Shown: piece after piece, positions 38,330 to 42,495 of the stretch | Layout: each line of letters opens with the position of its first letter | How positions within the stretch are numbered: position 1 is the stretch's first letter | From: a virus | Direction: 5' to 3' (one strand) | Length of the DNA stretch: 42,495 bases | IMG/VR virus record: IMGVR_UViG_3300038678_000258 | Coordinates: 1-42,495 of that record | Program-made: the position numbers and the translations under genes | Notes under the pieces: generated by a model | The model's input: the letters and a program-made list of their open reading frames with translations, nothing else | Database searches by the model: none | Told to the model about the DNA's origin: nothing

Positions 38330-38991
38330 CAGCCGGCCCTCCGTTCGTCGAGGTAGATCGGGTACAGCTCGTCGCGGATGGTCCGTTGGTCATCGTCCGA
38401 GATGAACAGGTAGGGCCGCGCCTTTATGTCGACCGATTGCTTGAGCGCGTAGAGCACGCCCTTGCCGAAGCCGAGCGTGCCTTCCTCATCGACGAGCACC
38501 GCCTCGGCCTTGCCCCCCTTCGTCGGGATGAACCGGAGATGTTCGCGCCGCGGGTCCAGGTCTCGAGGCCAGCGACCGGAGCGTTTCAATCTGGTAGGGA
38601 TTGGGATTGCGAGATACTTCCCGCTCGTCGGGCGAATGCCACCCGGTGGCGAGCCGAAGTGTACGGTGGCCGCGTACACCAGATTCGATCCGACCTCCAC
38701 GTGATCCTTGGAATCATGCCAGACCGTGTGCGGTGACTGAACCGACGGACGGCCGAAACCACCCTGCCCGCTCCCCCCAACCCGCAGCGAGGCCGTCAGG
38801 TTGCCCGAGCGCACCGCCGACTCGGCCGGGTTCTGCGCAAGGACGCTGGTCAGCCTCGTCAGTGACGACGACATGACCAGCACGCCCACCGCGCGCATGA
38901 ACGACGCGAAATCCTCGTGACGCTCCGCGGTCCGGATGAACATCTTCCGGTCACCCTCGACGGTTATCGTTGTGCGTACCGCGTACGCCAT
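38329..38991 (-). CDS. Mu gpG-like virion morphogenesis protein
   Basis: About 220 aa. It shows the pattern of the phage virion morphogenesis family: FASFMRAVGVLVMSSSLTRL, then LVYAATVHFGSPPGGIRPTSGKYLAIPI (the A-x-x-H-x-G-type segment) and ARPYLFISDDDQRTIRDELYPIYL at the end. In Mu-like phages it completes head or tail joining. AGGTGG precedes the ATG at 38991, which is preferred over the GTG at 39000. Confidence 0.75.
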   Translation of the reverse strand: MAYAVRTTITVEGDRKMFIRTAERHEDFASFMRAVGVLVMSSSLTRLTSVLAQNPAESAVRSGNLTASLRVGGSGQGGFGRPSVQSPHTVWHDSKDHVEVGSNLVYAATVHFGSPPGGIRPTSGKYLAIPIPTRLKRSGRWPRDLDPRREHLRFIPTKGGKAEAVLVDEEGTLGFGKGVLYALKQSVDIKARPYLFISDDDQRTIRDELYPIYLDERRAG

Positions 38992-39021
38992 TCGCGCCAC
39001 CTACTCATTGCGGACGGGCGA

Positions 39022-39051
39022 GTGGCCGAGAACCGAGTTAAAACCGGCCAC
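39022..39051 (-). other. hairpin in the gap between gp36-like and gpG-like genes
   Basis: GTGGCCG (39022-39028) pairs with CGGCCAC (39045-39051) around a 16-nt loop, in one of the few gaps of the late block. No T tract follows on the minus strand, so it is more likely an mRNA-stability or attenuation element than a full terminator. Confidence 0.35.
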
Positions 39052-39063
39052 CCACCACGCCCG

Positions 39064-39516
39064 CTATATCATGTCCTGGGGCCCGCTGTAATCGCTATCG
39101 CCCCCACGCGCAAAGGCGAAGCTGCCCGACGGTTCGTCCAACACCGTGGGCTCCGGCGCGACTTCCGCGGGGAGCACGGCCTTGCCCGCGACAAACTTAT
39201 CAAGCCACGCAATCGCATCGTCTCGCGCCTTCGTCACGTCCTCGGGAACCGAAGGCCGCAGCAAATGAACCGCGTGCACCGCCAAATCAAGCGTCAGGTC
39301 GCGAAGTATGGGGGCCGCAGCCGTGTGCGCCCCCACATCGACGGGCACCGCAAGGCGCGCACCGATGTAACTGTCAACCATGCCCTGCGCCTGATTGAGG
39401 ATGCGCGTGATCGTCGCCTCGGTCACCGTCGTCGCTGTTGCCTCGGTCAGCTTGGCCAGCGACGCCTCGTCATGGAACCGCTCGATGAGCTGCGCTTGCG
39501 TGGCGTACGTGGCCAT
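39064..39516 (-). CDS. Mu gp36-like head-tail connector (DUF1320-type)
   Basis: A 150-aa protein opening MATYATQAQLIERFHDEASLAKLTE, typical of this family (a start like Y-x-T-x-x-x-L-x-x-R-F). It continues with TEATITRILNQAQGMVDSYIGARLAVPV and LRDLTLDLAVHAVHLLRP. It is an all-helical adaptor between portal or capsid and tail. It lies two genes downstream of the capsid, as in Mu. Confidence 0.85.
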   Translation of the reverse strand: MATYATQAQLIERFHDEASLAKLTEATATTVTEATITRILNQAQGMVDSYIGARLAVPVDVGAHTAAAPILRDLTLDLAVHAVHLLRPSVPEDVTKARDDAIAWLDKFVAGKAVLPAEVAPEPTVLDEPSGSFAFARGGDSDYSGPQDMI

Positions 39517-39518
39517 CG

Positions 39519-39878
39519 CTACACCGCCTTACGCCCGCGACCGGCTTTCGGGTGTGCGATCCGCCCCGCGGACGACCCCCCGATCCCCGCCGGGTCGTCA
39601 GGCATCTTGATCGGCCCCTCAGCAATGGGCCCCGTGTACTCGACAGGTTTGGCCTGCGGTACCTCGCCCATCGCCGGTTCGGCCTGTTCACGGATCTCAA
39701 TAGTCCGCGCCGCATCCTCGCATACTTGGTCCACCGACACATCCCCCGATAATCGCAGGACCGCCCGCAAGTGGACTACCCCACGAAGCGGATACGGGGG
39801 GGGTGATGCAGGGCCATGGCCTTTCCGGTCGGATACGACGCCCGGAGGGGATTCTCGTCTTAGACGCCCGTGCGCCAT
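39519..39878 (-). CDS. hypothetical protein at the Mu gp35 position, 119 aa
   Basis: AAAGGCGGTGACTT precedes the ATG at 39878. The sequence is basic and proline-rich (RRESPPGVVSDRKGHGPASPPP) with a central EDAARTIEIREQAEPAMGEV and a disordered C-terminus. It sits between capsid and gp36-like genes, equivalent to Mu gp35. No family was recognised and the function is unknown. Confidence 0.65.
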   Translation of the reverse strand: MAHGRLRRESPPGVVSDRKGHGPASPPPYPLRGVVHLRAVLRLSGDVSVDQVCEDAARTIEIREQAEPAMGEVPQAKPVEYTGPIAEGPIKMPDDPAGIGGSSAGRIAHPKAGRGRKAV

Positions 39879-39895
39879 AAGTCACCGCCTTTCTT

Positions 39896-40813
39896 CTAGG
39901 TGAAGTCGCAGCTCACCGCGGCATACCACGCGCCGTAAGTCACACGATACCGAGCCCGGATGCCGTACAGGTACACCTCTCGCAGGAAGCCTTGCTCTGA
40001 CTTGCCTTCCAGCGACCCGAACTCGATCGGCTCGCGATCCTGGAAGATGAACGGACGGACGGACAAGTCCGTCTTCAACAGATACCACTGCGACACGTCG
40101 GTCAGCCACGGCATGGCCAGCACGCGCACGTTGAATTGCTTCAGGATGTTATCCGAGTTGCTGATCAACGCGCTCGTCATGGTCTCCATCCATGTGAGCA
40201 TTACCGTCGGGTGACATACGACGACCAGGCCGGTTGCCCCATGTCCATACGGCTCGCCTTGATCATCCTTGAAGTTCATCAGGGCGTTCAGGACCTGGCC
40301 GAACGCGATACGACATTCGGCGATCGTCGGCACATCTGGAAGGGTCGCGTCGTACGTCAGCTTGTTGTCGTTGCTACCGCTGTCGCCGTAAGAATGCGCG
40401 TCGTTAAAAAACGTCACGCCGTCGTAGCTCTCGAATCCGGCCGTCTGCCCGTTGATCAGGAGCTGCGAAACGAGGAAGTCCTTGTGCGTCGCCGCCCGCG
40501 TGGCCAGCTCGCTGATCCGGGGCTTGATCTGGTTCAACTGCGCGTCCGAGACTTCGTCACGATCCACCTCCAGCGTAGCCTCGTACTTGAGGTTGGCCAC
40601 GCTGTACGATTCAGCCCGGAGCCCCTTTGCGATACGCCCGGTCCCCCATTCGCGGACCTGTGGGACCTGGCCGAGAAACTTGTACGTCTCGGAGTCGCCG
40701 TCCGATGCAATCCGGGTAGTCAGGTCCGCGAAGAAAGTCTGCACCCCGTCGAACGTCTTGTAGAAGTCGTTTCTGATGCCTTTCGTCAAGAGGCCTGTAT
40801 TGATCACTGCCAT
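39896..40813 (-). CDS. major capsid protein, Mu gpT-like
   Basis: A 305-aa protein with hallmark gpT segments: GIRNDFYKTFDGVQTFFADLTTRI at the start, then VREWGTGRIAKGLRAESYSVANLKYEATLEVDRDEVSDAQ, DGVTFFNDAHSYGDSGSNDN and LVVVCHPTVMLTWMET. The fold is HK97-like. It follows protease and decoration genes in Mu order. GGGAGACAGATAG precedes the start. Confidence 0.92.
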   Translation of the reverse strand: MAVINTGLLTKGIRNDFYKTFDGVQTFFADLTTRIASDGDSETYKFLGQVPQVREWGTGRIAKGLRAESYSVANLKYEATLEVDRDEVSDAQLNQIKPRISELATRAATHKDFLVSQLLINGQTAGFESYDGVTFFNDAHSYGDSGSNDNKLTYDATLPDVPTIAECRIAFGQVLNALMNFKDDQGEPYGHGATGLVVVCHPTVMLTWMETMTSALISNSDNILKQFNVRVLAMPWLTDVSQWYLLKTDLSVRPFIFQDREPIEFGSLEGKSEQGFLREVYLYGIRARYRVTYGAWYAAVSCDFT

Positions 40814-40846
40814 CTATCTGTCTCCCAAAAGAGGGTTCACCCTGCC

Positions 40847-41959
40847 CTAGATGCCGCCCGCCATGCGCATGCGAATCATCCGCAGGGCCGCGGTGGTATT
40901 GTCGCTAGGTTTCGACACGTTGACGAAACCGCAGAGCTGTTCCGCCGCCGCCAACATGAGAAAGGCTGTCGATGACAACACCCGGGCAGAATCAATCCAG
41001 GCCTCGACAGTCCCCGCCGGTCGGACGATGATCTTGAAGTTCTTGGTGGCCGCCGCGGTCGTGACGTTAACGATCGTCGTATCGACCAGGCCCGTGTCGG
41101 TTGTCCGATCGTCCGACTGGAAAAGGATCGCCGCCGCATTGCCGTCCATGTGGAAGCACGCCAAGTCTACCATGTCCGCATGGTCAATGCTCAGAATGCT
41201 GTTCGTGGTCAACGCCGTTCCAATGCCCCAGTCGGTGTTGAGCAGTGCGGCGCCGCCGGCATCACCGATGTCCGTCATATGCAGCGTAGCCTCGAACGTG
41301 ATGCCCTTGGCCACGCTAAGGAGGGCGCCGCTTTCCAGAGTCGCGGAAGCCTCTTCGTCCACCGCGTCGAGCGCGAAATCGATACCCTGCGGTGCGTCGG
41401 TGACCATCAAGATACCGAGCCCCAAAGCACTCTGGTACACGAAGCCCTCGTCTGAGTAGTAGTGAGCCGCCGCCCCCGCAACTCCGGTGGCCACAATCTC
41501 GTGAGCGAAATTGGACACCGTCTCCTGCGCCCCGCCGATCGCTTGCGTCCACTTGTCGTGTGGATTCCGCAGCTTGATCACGGCATAGCCGCTCTTCTCG
41601 TAGTGCAGGACGGTGCCCACCCACGCGTCGGGGTGCCCGGTGCGCGCCAGCGTGTTGTCGTTGGTGGCAAACACCGGACTACCGACGTCGGTGAGCGCTG
41701 CGCTCGTCAGGACAAGGTTGAAGGTGCCGCCAACGTATACCCGGCAATCGACGTCGCCAGCATCCCCCCCCGAGTTCAGCGCCTCCTCGTAGGCGATGCC
41801 GATAAACATGTCGCCGACCTCGAACGGCTTGACGTAGCCCGCCGGGTCCATGCCCACATAAGCGCCGCGGTAGATGATGTCCGCCGCGACAACCGGAAAC
41901 TCACGAATCCCCTCATCGGGGAGTATCTCTCGTAGTGCGTTTGCACTCAAAATTGCCAT
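40847..41959 (-). CDS. decoration protein: DUF2190-like N-terminus fused to a lectin-like domain
   Basis: A 370-aa protein at the Mu gp33 position, where Mu itself has a much smaller gene. Residues 20-135 (ADIIYRGAYVGMDPAGYVKPF, FIGIAYEEAL, DCRVYVGGTFNLVL) fit DUF2190 capsid-decoration proteins. Residues about 190-365 look like a concanavalin-type jelly roll (ATLESGALLSVAKGITFEATLHMTD, FHMDGNAAAILFQSDDR, NFKIIVRPAGTVEAWIDSARV). The fusion would display a carbohydrate- or surface-binding domain on the head. AGGAGGTAACAGAC precedes the ATG. Confidence 0.75.
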   Translation of the reverse strand: MAILSANALREILPDEGIREFPVVAADIIYRGAYVGMDPAGYVKPFEVGDMFIGIAYEEALNSGGDAGDVDCRVYVGGTFNLVLTSAALTDVGSPVFATNDNTLARTGHPDAWVGTVLHYEKSGYAVIKLRNPHDKWTQAIGGAQETVSNFAHEIVATGVAGAAAHYYSDEGFVYQSALGLGILMVTDAPQGIDFALDAVDEEASATLESGALLSVAKGITFEATLHMTDIGDAGGAALLNTDWGIGTALTTNSILSIDHADMVDLACFHMDGNAAAILFQSDDRTTDTGLVDTTIVNVTTAAATKNFKIIVRPAGTVEAWIDSARVLSSTAFLMLAAAEQLCGFVNVSKPSDNTTAALRMIRMRMAGGI

Positions 41960-41971
41960 GTCTGTTACCTC

Positions 41972-42495
41972 CTAGACCGTGGCCAGCTCTTCGGTGGTCA
42001 GCGGCGCCAGCTTCATCTCGCTCAGCGCCCCATTTATCCAAGTCTCCGCGTCGTTCAGCTTGGCAAGCTGGGGCTCGCCCTTGAACACGGCTTTCGCCGT
42101 GGCGATCACGCCCGCGCGCCCACCGTCAACGCCCTTCGGTGCTGTGGTCGTACCCTGCGGTGGGATCGCATCGGGCAACGTCGCAAACAGCTTCTCGAAT
42201 TCGCCCGGGTCACGCTTCGCCATGGATAGCGCAGCCTCCCGCTGACCTGGGCTGTTCGGGTTGATCTTGCTATCGTACTTCGCGACCAGCATCCGGGCAG
42301 CCCGATCGGCCTCCGCAGCGTCGAGCACGTCGAGCCGCGACTTCATGGCCGCGACTTCTTTGTTCGGAGTGTGTCCAAGATGCACGTTGAGCTCCTTTAT
42401 TTTGGCCGCGACGAGCGTTGCGTCCGCGTCGCCAGGCAACCCCAGGGCCGTCCGGGCAGCCGCGGCAACCTCGCCACCTTCACCCCCCCCTTCAC
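41972..42495 (-). CDS. Mu gpI-like prohead protease/scaffold, C-terminal part
   Basis: The frame is open from the right window edge and reads EGGGEGGEVAAAARTALGLP, then helical scaffold-like sequence (ATLVAAKIKELNVHLGHTPNKE, then AEADRAARMLVAKYDSKINPNSPGQ and AKRDPGEFEKLFATLPDA) to a stop at 41972. The TTG at 42439 is not the real start. The two unread bases at 42494-42495 complete a glycine codon with base 1 of the window, joining this part to the N-terminal protease at 1-700. The gene lies directly before the decoration protein. Confidence 0.85.
   Translation of the reverse strand, partial: EGGGEGGEVAAAARTALGLPGDADATLVAAKIKELNVHLGHTPNKEVAAMKSRLDVLDAAEADRAARMLVAKYDSKINPNSPGQREAALSMAKRDPGEFEKLFATLPDAIPPQGTTTAPKGVDGGRAGVIATAKAVFKGEPQLAKLNDAETWINGALSEMKLAPLTTEELATV

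Noticed and set aside
1-42495. Integrase, transposase or attachment site
   Set aside because: No tyrosine/serine recombinase or DDE transposase motif was seen in any credible gene, and no terminal direct repeat was noticed. The tRNA-like elements could have been att sites, but without an integrase this is unsupported.

Overview
The window looks like the complete genome of an uncultured, GC-rich tailed dsDNA phage, opened at an arbitrary point of a circular (or circularly permuted) molecule. The N-terminal part of a Mu gpI-like prohead protease runs off the left edge and its C-terminal part enters from the right edge. Joining the two ends restores one uninterrupted reading frame of about 407 codons. 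The host cannot be named from the sequence. Promoters look like ordinary bacterial sigma-70 promoters, and several start so close to the initiation codon that leaderless mRNAs are likely.

Layout. (1) 5856 down to 1 and then 42495 down to 24107 (minus strand) is one long late block. It holds small and large terminase, a Mu gp29-type portal, a MuF protein, a gpI-type protease, a DUF2190-like decoration protein fused to a lectin-like domain, a gpT-type major capsid protein, gp36/gpG/gp37-type head-tail proteins, a tail-tube candidate, a short tape measure (462 aa), a tail-tip candidate and a series of tail/fibre proteins. The last of these are a 731-aa His-rich collar-type fibre and a 534-aa cysteine-rich protein. 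No contractile sheath or baseplate wedge is recognisable, so a Mu-type head on a non-contractile tail is inferred. (2) 6140-7541 (minus) is a small operon of three unknown genes and a 10-codon mini-ORF. It is driven by a promoter with a palindromic operator and ends in a terminator; the divergent neighbour is a leaderless ribbon-helix-helix regulator (7561, plus). (3) 7742-10280 (minus) carries a DNA methyltransferase and five small genes behind a structured, apparently non-coding leader with two tRNA-like elements. (4) 10273-10360 is a divergent promoter hub carrying five TGCAA repeats at exact 12-bp spacing. (5) 10367-23664 (plus) is the early/replication operon. It starts with one small gene and then about 490 nt of back-to-back hairpins with no credible protein. 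After that come small membrane proteins, a PD-(D/E)XK nuclease, a RecT annealase, small barrel-like paralogues, a replication-initiator candidate with an origin-like array inside its gene, zinc-ribbon proteins, a RusA resolvase and a TIM-barrel glycoside-hydrolase-like protein.

How it fits together. The initiator candidate (16971-18200) contains six CGTGAC iterons at 12-bp spacing followed by an A-rich stretch, an arrangement like the lambda O gene and its internal origin. RecT, the PD-(D/E)XK nuclease and RusA form a recombination set. No integrase, transposase, partition gene, canonical endolysin or obvious holin was recognised. Either the phage is strictly lytic or those functions are carried by unfamiliar genes, such as the glycoside-hydrolase-like protein and the small membrane proteins.

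The parts most likely to be undescribed are the structured-RNA locus around 9674-11168 with its 12-bp-phased divergent operator array, and the internal origin. All family assignments rest on motif recognition by eye; no database search was possible.
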